Below are positions 7,788-13,623 of a stretch of DNA of 18,064 bases, one piece after another. Position numbers and translations under genes: made by a program. The notes beneath the pieces were generated by a model. The model had not been told where the DNA came from. It saw only the letters and a list, made by a program, of their open reading frames with translations, and searched no databases. The DNA is from Nitrospinota bacterium (lineage in GTDB: Bacteria > Nitrospinota > Nitrospinia > JACRGO01). The DNA lies in the NCBI GenBank assembly GCA_016212295.1, contig JACRGO010000034.1, positions 1 to 18,064 of the forward strand, given 5' to 3'. Position 1 is the stretch's first letter. The number at the start of each line of letters is the position of its first letter.

Positions 7788-9044
7788 GTGAAAGACCAAG
7801 TAAATCAAAGAAGAGTAGTGGTGACCGGGCTCGGCCTGGTGACCCCCCTGGGAATAGGGGTGAAGGAAACGTGGGAAGGAATTTGCGCTGGACGGTCCGG
7901 CATCGGACGCATCACCAAATTCGACCCGACGGATTACTCCTGCCAAATCGCCGGGGAGGTTAAGGGATTCGACCCGACCAATTACATGGACGCCAAGGAG
8001 GCCAGGAAGATGGACCCCTTCATCCATTACGCCATGGTCGCGGGCTCCTTTGCCGTGGAGGATTCCGGCCTCAAAATAACTCCTGAGAACGACACCAGGG
8101 TAGGCGTAAGCATCGGCGTGGGCATGGGCGGCCTTCCGGTTATTGAAAAATACCACGAGGTCGTCCTGGAACGTGGCCCCAGAAAAATCACGCCATTCTT
8201 CATCCCAATGCTTATCGCAAACATGGCGGCCGGCCATCTGTCGATGAAGTTCGGCGCCAAGGGGCCGAACTGTTGCAGCGCCACAGCCTGCGCCACCGGC
8301 ACCCACGCCATGGGCGATTCCTTTGAAATCATCCGCCGCGGCGACGCGGACGTCATGATCGCGGGCGGCGCTGAATCCGTTATCACGAAACTGGGGATCG
8401 GCGGGTTTTGCGCCATGAAGGCCCTGGCCGCGAAATACAACGGCCAGCCGGAAAAGGGAAGCCGCCCCTTTGACAGGGACCGCGACGGGTTTGTTATGGG
8501 TGAAGGCTCAGGCGTGATGGTGCTTGAGGAGTTGGAATCGGCCAAACGCAGAGGGGCCAGGATTTACGCGGAAATTGTGGGATACGGAATGAACGCCGAC
8601 GCCTATCACATGACCTTGCCCCCGCCGGAGGGAGAAGGCGCCGCCCGGTGCATGAACCTGGCCCTGAAAAAAGGAAATATCAGGCCGGAAGAGATTGATT
8701 ACATAAACGCCCATGGCACTGGAACAGCCGCGGACGTCCTGGAAACAAAGGCCATAAAGTCCGTCTTCGGCGGCCACGCATACAAGCTGGCGGTCAGCTC
8801 CACCAAGTCAATGACCGGACATCTCCTCGGGGCAGCCGGTGGAATAGAGGGCGTTTTTTCCGTTCTTGCCATTGAAAGGGGAGTCCTTCCCCCGACCATT
8901 AATTTAGAGAACCCCGACCAGGAATGTGACCTGGATTATGTCCCTAACCAATCCAGAAAAAAAGAAATAAATTTCGCACTTTCCAATTCCTTTGGATTCG
9001 GCGGGACCAACGCCTGCGTTATTTTCAAGAAATTTAATTCCTGA
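7788..9044 (+). CDS. fabF: Beta-ketoacyl-ACP synthase II (FabF)
   Basis: FabF elongates acyl-ACP with malonyl-ACP. The 418-residue protein has the Cys-His-His centre: Cys168 (ATACATGTH), His309 (INAHGTGT) and His345 (SMTGHLLGAAG), with Lys340. It ends in NSFGFGGTNA, as expected. The start is GTG at 7788, immediately after the acpP TAA with no intervening base and no clear ribosome binding site of its own, so translation is probably coupled to acpP. Its 3' end overlaps the convergent aldolase gene by 11 bases, which marks the end of the fatty-acid cluster. Confidence 0.97.
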   Translation: MKDQVNQRRVVVTGLGLVTPLGIGVKETWEGICAGRSGIGRITKFDPTDYSCQIAGEVKGFDPTNYMDAKEARKMDPFIHYAMVAGSFAVEDSGLKITPENDTRVGVSIGVGMGGLPVIEKYHEVVLERGPRKITPFFIPMLIANMAAGHLSMKFGAKGPNCCSATACATGTHAMGDSFEIIRRGDADVMIAGGAESVITKLGIGGFCAMKALAAKYNGQPEKGSRPFDRDRDGFVMGEGSGVMVLEELESAKRRGARIYAEIVGYGMNADAYHMTLPPPEGEGAARCMNLALKKGNIRPEEIDYINAHGTGTAADVLETKAIKSVFGGHAYKLAVSSTKSMTGHLLGAAGGIEGVFSVLAIERGVLPPTINLENPDQECDLDYVPNQSRKKEINFALSNSFGFGGTNACVIFKKFNS

Positions 9045-9861
9045 ATTTATCCAGTTCCCTCGTTGTTTCCTGGGCAATGATTTCCATCAAATCGCTTGAG
9101 ATTTTTGGGACAACTGAAGGGACGCATGGCATTCCGGCTGAGGAATGCTGGAGGGAGACGAACTTTCCCGACGGACACGCCTTGCACGATTCGCAGCGGG
9201 CGAGGATTTTCTTGGGCGGAAGGCCAAGCCCCTCGCCCACTTTCCGCAATTTTTCTATCTGGCCCTGAGACAAGGGATGCAGGTCCCCCAACTGCCTTGC
9301 CGCGTGGGTGATTTGCGCCACGTGCTCGATCCGCTCCAACAGATTATATGCGTCAAACACGGTGGCGCCAACTGTCAGGGACCCATGCCGTTCCAGCATG
9401 ATGGCGTCGAAATCCTTGATGTATTCCTGAATGGACTGCGGCACCTCGTCCGTTGTGGGGGTGGAATATGACGCGGTTGGAATGGATCCCAGTGTGAAGA
9501 CCACCTCCGGCAGCATGCACTTGGCCAGGGAGACTCCAGCCAACGTGAAGGCCACGCAATAGGTGGGATGAGCATGGACCACCGCCATGACGTCCGGCCT
9601 CATCCTGTAGCACTCCAGGTGCATCCTGATTTCAGACGAAGGACCGTATTGGCCGGATATCCGCGCACCCTCCATATCGATCACCACCAGGTCGCGCTCG
9701 TTAATGAAACCCTTATGGAGTTTGGTGGGAGTGGTGAGGACGCGGTTTCTGGGCAGGCGGAGGCTCACGTTGCCGTCGCTGGCCGCGATCCATCCCTTGT
9801 TGTACATCCTGCGGCAGACCTCCACTATGTCTTTTCTATGCTCTTCTTCGTTTTTTATCAT
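9034..9861 (-). CDS. BMC-associated class II aldolase (fuculose/rhamnulose-phosphate type)
   Basis: This 275-residue aldolase_II/adducin-fold protein should cleave a ketose 1-phosphate to DHAP and an aldehyde, probably L-lactaldehyde from L-fuculose- or L-rhamnulose-1-phosphate. Visible motifs are ASDGNVS (phosphate binding, 27-33), TPTKLHKG (44-51), catalytic Glu77 (SSEIRMH), and the zinc ligands His96, His98 (VHAHPT) and His159 (ERHGS). After the fold there is a CxxCxxC linker (Cys223, 226, 229) plus Cys246, and then an amphipathic C-terminal helix (255-272) that looks like an encapsulation peptide. Free-standing FucA ends near 215 residues, so about 60 residues are extra. The start is ATG 9861; the upstream in-frame extension is translated repeat. 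It is the last gene of the BMC locus and overlaps fabF tail to tail. The exact sugar cannot be told. Confidence 0.88.
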   Translation of the reverse strand: MIKNEEEHRKDIVEVCRRMYNKGWIAASDGNVSLRLPRNRVLTTPTKLHKGFINERDLVVIDMEGARISGQYGPSSEIRMHLECYRMRPDVMAVVHAHPTYCVAFTLAGVSLAKCMLPEVVFTLGSIPTASYSTPTTDEVPQSIQEYIKDFDAIMLERHGSLTVGATVFDAYNLLERIEHVAQITHAARQLGDLHPLSQGQIEKLRKVGEGLGLPPKKILARCESCKACPSGKFVSLQHSSAGMPCVPSVVPKISSDLMEIIAQETTRELDKFRN

Positions 9862-9871
9862 GACTGAAATC

Positions 9872-9925
9872 AGTGACAAGTGACGAGTAACAAGTGACAA
9901 GTGACAAGTGGCGAGTAACGAGTAA
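9872..9925. repeat. AGTGACA/AGTAACG heptamer array upstream of the aldolase
   Basis: Seven to eight consecutive 7-base units (GTGACAA, GTGACGA, GTAACAA and variants) lie immediately 5' of the aldolase start, between it and the next BMC-P gene. Confidence 0.85.
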
Positions 9926-9964
9926 AAAACGGAAAATGCCCCACTTGATCCATGCCTCTTGACA

Positions 9965-10237
9965 CTATCCCGAACAATTTATCTGATCCACTATAGCTGT
10001 AATGACCGAATGGACCGGCGCGGAGTCGTCTCCAAAAAGCTGCCTGGCCGCGTTCCCTTCCGGGGCAACCAGCACCGTGTCCCCTTCCCCTGCCTGCACA
10101 AAATCAACAGCCAGGAAGGAGCTTCCCGTTGGTTTCTGCTCCTGGTCCAGGGGCTGGACCACAAGGACCTTGTGCCCCTCGTAAGCCGGGTGCTTCAAGG
10201 TCGCGACGACATTTCCCAATACCTTGCAGATCAACAT
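9965..10237 (-). CDS. BMC-P shell vertex protein (EutN/CcmL family), copy 1
   Basis: The 90-residue product is a pentamer-forming EutN/CcmL protein that caps vertices of a microcompartment shell. It opens with MLICKVLGNVVATLKHPAYEG and contains GEGDTVLV and the C-terminal HSVITAIVDQI strand, all in family order. ATG 10237 is chosen because the family starts here; the longer open frame upstream is translated heptamer repeat. Its ribosome binding site is weak (AAG in an A-rich run). It lies between the aldolase and BMC-P copy 2, and it has a short C-terminus compared with the other two copies. Confidence 0.92.
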   Translation of the reverse strand: MLICKVLGNVVATLKHPAYEGHKVLVVQPLDQEQKPTGSSFLAVDFVQAGEGDTVLVAPEGNAARQLFGDDSAPVHSVITAIVDQINCSG

Positions 10238-10246
10238 TTTTTTCTT

Positions 10247-10370
10247 AGTGACCAGTGACGAGTAACGAGTGATCAGTGGCGAGTAACGAGTGACGAGTCT
10301 TAGAAGCATAGGTTTTTTACTTGTCACTCGTCACTTGTCACTCGTCACTATTTATTTGTCACTCGTCACT
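10247..10370. repeat. Inverted pair of AGTGACG heptamer arrays between two BMC-P genes
   Basis: Units of the form AGTGACG/AGTAACG run from 10247 to 10298. The reverse-complement form (TCACTCG/TCACTTG) runs from 10317 to 10370, with an 18-base loop. The arms can pair extensively. The right arm overlaps the end of BMC-P copy 2 and supplies its stop codon. Confidence 0.85.
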
Positions 10371-10637
10371 GCTCCTTGCGTCTATATTGTCAACAATCCC
10401 GACGATACCGGCGTCTATGGGACTGAAGGTGTCCGGCAGAGTCAGGGCCGCCTCGCGTCCGACCACATAAGAGACGGTCTCGCCGATTCCGGCCTGTTGG
10501 GCGTCCACCATCACAAGAGGCTCTCCCTTGGGTTTTCGCTCGTGGTCCACCGGCTGCACCAGCAGGAGCTTGATTCCCTCCAGGCTTGGATGCTTCACCG
10601 TGGCCACCACCCGTCCTATTACTTTTCCTATGTGCAT
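10359..10637 (-). CDS. BMC-P shell vertex protein (EutN/CcmL family), copy 2
   Basis: The 92-residue EutN/CcmL protein starts MHIGKVIGRVVATVKHPSLEG and has the family strands GIGETVSYV and DAGIVGIVDNI. A TGGAG sequence 7 bases before the ATG supports the start. The last residues (SSDE) and the TGA stop are encoded by the adjacent AGTGACGAGTGA repeat, so the array has replaced or trimmed the original 3' end. It is divergent from copies 1 and 3, which suggests distinct vertex roles rather than recent duplication. A 135-base gap upstream (10638-10772) holds no recognisable feature. Confidence 0.92.
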   Translation of the reverse strand: MHIGKVIGRVVATVKHPSLEGIKLLLVQPVDHERKPKGEPLVMVDAQQAGIGETVSYVVGREAALTLPDTFSPIDAGIVGIVDNIDARSSDE

Positions 10638-10772
10638 GAAAAAACTCCAGCCACAAACTTTATTCAGTTTTCCCTTAATATATCAATAACTACGTTGACA
10701 ATTGAATTTATTGCGCCACTTTTTAGTTTGCCTATTTCAGAAATAATCAGTTTATTGTGAATGGTATTAATA

Positions 10773-10994
10773 CTACCGAGCCTTTTGAAAATGTTGCCAT
10801 GCCTCATCCTCCTCTGGACGGTTCCAATCTTCCGCGAGGGCTGTTTCGCTTAACAAGGCTTCCTCATTTACATGAATTAAAGGTTCCTCATCAAGAATCG
10901 TGACTAATGCACGGCAGGATGAAGACAGTTTAATCGGTTCAGACAACTTAATATTGCCTTTTAGATCAATTGTTGCTTCAAGTATGCGGACCAT
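10773..10994 (-). CDS. Small antitoxin-like protein inside the BMC locus
   Basis: The product is 73 residues. The N-terminal half (MVRILEATIDLKGNIKLSEPIKL) has the alternating strand pattern of AbrB/DUF104-like antitoxins. The acidic C-terminal half (ALAEDWNRPEEDEAWQHFQ) matches a tail I associate with solo proteins annotated as antitoxins. A strong AGGAGG lies 7 bases before ATG 10994, so translation looks real and efficient. No toxin gene (PIN, RelE, MazF type) is next to it. It interrupts the shell genes and has its own possible promoter, so it is probably an insertion unrelated to the compartment. Function is unproven. Confidence 0.65.
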   Translation of the reverse strand: MVRILEATIDLKGNIKLSEPIKLSSSCRALVTILDEEPLIHVNEEALLSETALAEDWNRPEEDEAWQHFQKAR

Positions 10995-11043
10995 ATTAGG
11001 CCTCCTTTTTTTCAAATAAATATGCTTTTATTTAATGAAATCA

Positions 11044-11078
11044 AATATACACATTTCTTGATAGAGTAGCAATTGCTA
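11044..11078 (-). promoter_or_regulatory. Candidate promoter with palindromic operator for the antitoxin-like gene
   Basis: On the minus strand, TTGCTA (11067-11072) and TATATT (11044-11049) are separated by 17 bases and point at the antitoxin-like gene. The -35 is embedded in a perfect 12-bp palindrome TAGCAATTGCTA (11067-11078). An operator over the -35 would fit autorepression, the common mode for antitoxins. This is inference from sequence only. Confidence 0.4.
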
Positions 11079-11084
11079 TCACAA

Positions 11085-11630
11085 TTAGAGCAATTTAAAA
11101 TTCAAATCCGCATGGGGGGCGGGGATGATCTCCTTTGCAACCAGGGTCCCCCCTTCCATTAAATTCCTGATCCCTGCCTCTATCGCGGCTTCCACCTCGG
11201 AGATGTCGCCGGTCAGGGTGTAAAACGATTTTCCGCCAAGGCCGTTGGCAAGGCGCAGCTCGATGAGGTCCACCTTCGCCGCCTTCACCGCCGTGTCGGC
11301 TGAAACAATGGCCGAGGCCACTGAGAAGGTCTCCACTATCCCCAATGCCGCAAGTCCCGCCACCTCGGTGCATGCCTCCATTGCCGGGATGACCTGCCCA
11401 TGTACCTGGGGCAGAAAAAGTTCGTCCACCACAAGTTCTGCCCCTATGCTTATCCCCTCCCTGACGGCTTCCTCGACCGAGGCAACGTCGCCGCGCACAA
11501 GGACCATGTACTTTCCGGGGCACACGGTCCTTGCTTCCATGAGCTTCACCGGGGCCTTTTTCATCATGGCGTCGCAAACCCGTATTCCCCTGGCAACGCT
11601 TCTTAGTTCTATTAATCCTATAGCTTCCAT
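11085..11630 (-). CDS. PduT-like BMC-T shell trimer with Fe-S cysteine
   Basis: The 181-residue protein has two tandem BMC domains (about 1-88 and 92-181) and forms a pseudohexameric trimer in the shell. The first opens EAIGLIELRSVARGI and the second AALGIVETFSVASAI, followed by IPAPH near the end, in the PduT pattern. Cys37 in the RTVCPGKY motif aligns with the PduT cysteine (Cys38 in Citrobacter) that binds a [4Fe-4S] cluster at the trimer pore. This makes it a candidate electron relay across the shell. The gene for a PduS-like flavo-Fe-S protein is nearby, which matches the known PduS-PduT partnership. The ribosome binding site is weak (GTGGAT). Confidence 0.92.
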   Translation of the reverse strand: MEAIGLIELRSVARGIRVCDAMMKKAPVKLMEARTVCPGKYMVLVRGDVASVEEAVREGISIGAELVVDELFLPQVHGQVIPAMEACTEVAGLAALGIVETFSVASAIVSADTAVKAAKVDLIELRLANGLGGKSFYTLTGDISEVEAAIEAGIRNLMEGGTLVAKEIIPAPHADLNFKLL

Positions 11631-11646
11631 TAATTATCCACGTTAT

Positions 11647-12072
11647 CAGTTCACGGTTTACGGTTCACGGTTTTTTCAATGAATCATGCAAGGCTTGCAA
11701 CATTTTTGATATGGATTTCAACTCATTAATCAAACCTTTTGCGTCACTGTCGGAAAATACGTTAATTTCCCTTGAAATATAAACTTGTGTCCGCAGTTCC
11801 GCCGCCGAGCCTTTTGCAATGTTTATAAACCTTTGAAAATCTGGAACACTGTTTCTTTCGCACCCTTCCGCGATATTCGATGGAATAGATACGGATGAGC
11901 GCAACATTTGATCTTTCAGCCCATAATCACGGCAATCTTTTAATAATTTATAGAGGGTTACTGTCAGTCTGCAAGATTTTTTCCAAACTTCTAAATTCTC
12001 AAAGGAAGCGCTCATAACCTTTTTCTATTTTCTGCTTCACCAACCGTGAACTGTGAACCGTGAACCGTAAAC
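11647..12072. mobile_element. IVS-like cassette: four-helix-bundle gene within inverted GAACCGT arrays
   Basis: Heptamer arrays of the GAACCGT type bound the gene in opposite orientation: TCACGGTTTACGGTTCACGG on the left (11651-11670) and its reverse-complement form on the right (about 12041-12070). The left arm includes the gene's TGA stop codon. The layout of complementary termini around an S23-family ORF matches intervening sequences known from bacterial 23S rRNA, but here it lies between protein genes. Mobility is inferred. Confidence 0.5.
11665..12015 (-). CDS. Four-helix-bundle protein (S23 / 23S rRNA intervening-sequence family)
   Basis: The 116-residue all-helical protein has the full family pattern: FENLEVWKKSCRLTVTLYKL, the central QMLRSSVSIPSNIAEGCER (about 36-54), FINIAKGSAAELRTQVYIS, and a C-terminal helix with LKSISKMLQAL. 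Members occur as the ORF inside 23S rRNA intervening sequences and as solo genes, and relatives serve as accessory proteins in diversity-generating retroelements. The molecular function is uncertain, with nucleic-acid binding suspected. The ATG has AAGG close upstream. It is inserted between the PduS-like and PduT-like genes and has no evident role in the compartment. Confidence 0.88.
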   Translation of the reverse strand: MSASFENLEVWKKSCRLTVTLYKLLKDCRDYGLKDQMLRSSVSIPSNIAEGCERNSVPDFQRFINIAKGSAAELRTQVYISREINVFSDSDAKGLINELKSISKMLQALHDSLKKP

Positions 12073-12090
12073 AATTTTCTTATTTTATGT

Positions 12091-13425
12091 CTACCTGCTT
12101 TCAATTCCCACATACCTCCCGTTCACCTCCGCCACTGTCCCGTCCATGGAGGCGTGGACTCTGGCGCCCATTTTTCCCTCCGGTATCTCGCCCACCAATT
12201 GGCCTTGCTTCACCTTGTCCCCTGTCTTCACCACAGGGACGGCGGCCGCGCCGATATGCTGCCTCAAGGGAATTTTTACATTGGTGAAGGGAAAATCCCT
12301 TTCTTCCCATTCGGGGTGGACGTCGTATTCCTTTAGACCCAGCCTTTGAATCAACCGGTCCTTGGGGATTTTCCTGTAGTCGCGGTATTGGTCCTGGGCC
12401 AGGCCGCTTCGTGAATGCGGGTTCTTTATCCCTGCCCCGGCTAGGCGTCCCTTGAATTCCCTGAAAACAACGCGGGGAGAAAGGGCCATGGGACAGGCAT
12501 AGAGGTCGCATACCCCGCATTCACAACAGAGAAAGGCGCGGGTTATTGTGTCGGTGTCAAGGTCCCGATCATAGTCTATTACCCGCATAATCTTGTGCGG
12601 CTCAAGACTATGCCCCTGGAGCCAGCGGGGACAAAAATCAGTGCAGTAGCGGCACTGCTCGCAAATTGATTTGGACATGCGCGCCTCTGTGGCCACTGTC
12701 CTGCTTCTTCGCATTACGTAAGGGTGGTCCTTTGGGAGCACGATGATCCCGGAGGTGGTCTTCGTGACCGGCTCCCCGCAATCCCCTGCCAACCGTCCCA
12801 TCATGGGTCCCCCCACCAGAATAACGTAATCCTCTATCCTGGCCCCGCCGCACAGCGCTATGAGGTCCTTGAAAGAAACGCCGATAGGGACCCGCAGGAC
12901 CCTTGGCCAGTTGACCTCTCCGCATACCGTTATCCGCTGGCGGACCACGGGTTCGCCGTGGAAGGCGCGGTGGATGTTGAGCAGGGTGTTGACGTTATTC
13001 ACCAAGACGCCCACATGCAAGGGAAGGCCGCCTTCGGGAATTATTCTTCCAGCGGCGTCCAGGACCAAAACATGCTCATCGCCCGCCGGGTAATAATTCC
13101 CCATTTCATGCAGCCTGATATTTTTTTCGGAGGCTGCTGCCTGGGAAAGCGATTTTACCGCTTCGTGATAATGGGCCTTGACAGCGATAATCCCCTGTCC
13201 GGCACCAACTGCCTCCATCACGAGCTTGACGCCGGAGACGATCTCGTCCGCCGCCGTCTCCATGGTCCTCTGGTCCGTGCAGAGAAGGGGCTCGCATTCC
13301 GCTCCATTGGCGATCACTATCTCAGCCCTGGCGTTGATCTTTACGTGGGTTGGAAACCCAGCCCCTCCGGCGCCCACCACTCCGGCGTTTTTAACTTTTT
13401 CTATTAATTGTTCGCGAAAACGCAT
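12091..13425 (-). CDS. RnfC/PduS-like flavo-iron-sulfur electron-transfer protein
   Basis: The 444-residue protein resembles PduS and the RnfC/NuoF group. It has a Gly-rich NADH-site motif VVGAGGAGFPTHVK (16-29), NGAECEPLL (40-48) of the flavin region, and an SLBB-like middle (about 165-210). Two [4Fe-4S] motifs follow (Cys255/258/261/265 and Cys300/303/306/311, the latter in CCECGVCDLYACP). A barrel-sandwich domain with VKTGDKVKQGQLVG lies at the C-terminus. In Pdu compartments PduS reduces cobalamin, but no B12 enzyme is encoded here, so NADH oxidation with electron export through the PduT-like trimer is the alternative. The start is ATG 13425, where the family begins; the upstream frame is translated repeat. 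No clear Shine-Dalgarno sequence is seen. Confidence 0.92.
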   Translation of the reverse strand: MRFREQLIEKVKNAGVVGAGGAGFPTHVKINARAEIVIANGAECEPLLCTDQRTMETAADEIVSGVKLVMEAVGAGQGIIAVKAHYHEAVKSLSQAAASEKNIRLHEMGNYYPAGDEHVLVLDAAGRIIPEGGLPLHVGVLVNNVNTLLNIHRAFHGEPVVRQRITVCGEVNWPRVLRVPIGVSFKDLIALCGGARIEDYVILVGGPMMGRLAGDCGEPVTKTTSGIIVLPKDHPYVMRRSRTVATEARMSKSICEQCRYCTDFCPRWLQGHSLEPHKIMRVIDYDRDLDTDTITRAFLCCECGVCDLYACPMALSPRVVFREFKGRLAGAGIKNPHSRSGLAQDQYRDYRKIPKDRLIQRLGLKEYDVHPEWEERDFPFTNVKIPLRQHIGAAAVPVVKTGDKVKQGQLVGEIPEGKMGARVHASMDGTVAEVNGRYVGIESR

Positions 13426-13433
13426 TTGAATGA

Positions 13434-13620
13434 TAGTGACTGAAAGATAGTGACAAGTGACAAGTGACAAGTGACGAGTGACAAGTAAAAAGTAAAAACT
13501 TATAGCTCTTTGGGCGGACAAAAAAAATCAATGGCCAGGGATCAGTACCGGCTCCTGGATTCTTTTCTACTCGTCACTCGTCACTTGTCACTCGTTACTG
13601 CTTCTCGGTAACTCGTCACT
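13434..13620. repeat. Inverted pair of AGTGACA heptamer arrays between the dehydrogenase and PduS-like genes
   Basis: Units GTGACAA/GTGACGA run from 13434 to about 13492 and the reverse-complement form runs from about 13567 to 13620, separated by a 74-base loop. The loop holds a small stem-like stretch (CCAGG ... CCTGG, within 13534-13558). No ORF is supported in the loop. This resembles an empty version of the cassettes that hold the four-helix-bundle genes. Confidence 0.85.
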
Positions 13621-13623
13621 GCT

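Noticed and set aside
9872-10370. CRISPR array
   Set aside because: Repeat units are 7 bases, directly tandem and variable, with no spacers of uniform length and no cas genes.
12724-13407. Plus-strand open frame (227 residues) opposite the PduS-like gene
   Set aside because: It is antisense to a protein with complete Fe-S and Gly-rich motifs and has no recognisable domain.
13426-13521. N-terminal extension of the PduS-like protein, and similar extensions of the aldolase, BMC-P copies 1 and 3, and the second four-helix-bundle gene
   Set aside because: For the PduS-like protein, the aldolase and BMC-P copy 1 the extra residues come from heptamer arrays read in frame (LVTRHLSLVT type). For BMC-P copy 3 they overlap BMC-H, and for the second four-helix-bundle gene a better ribosome binding site supports the shorter start.
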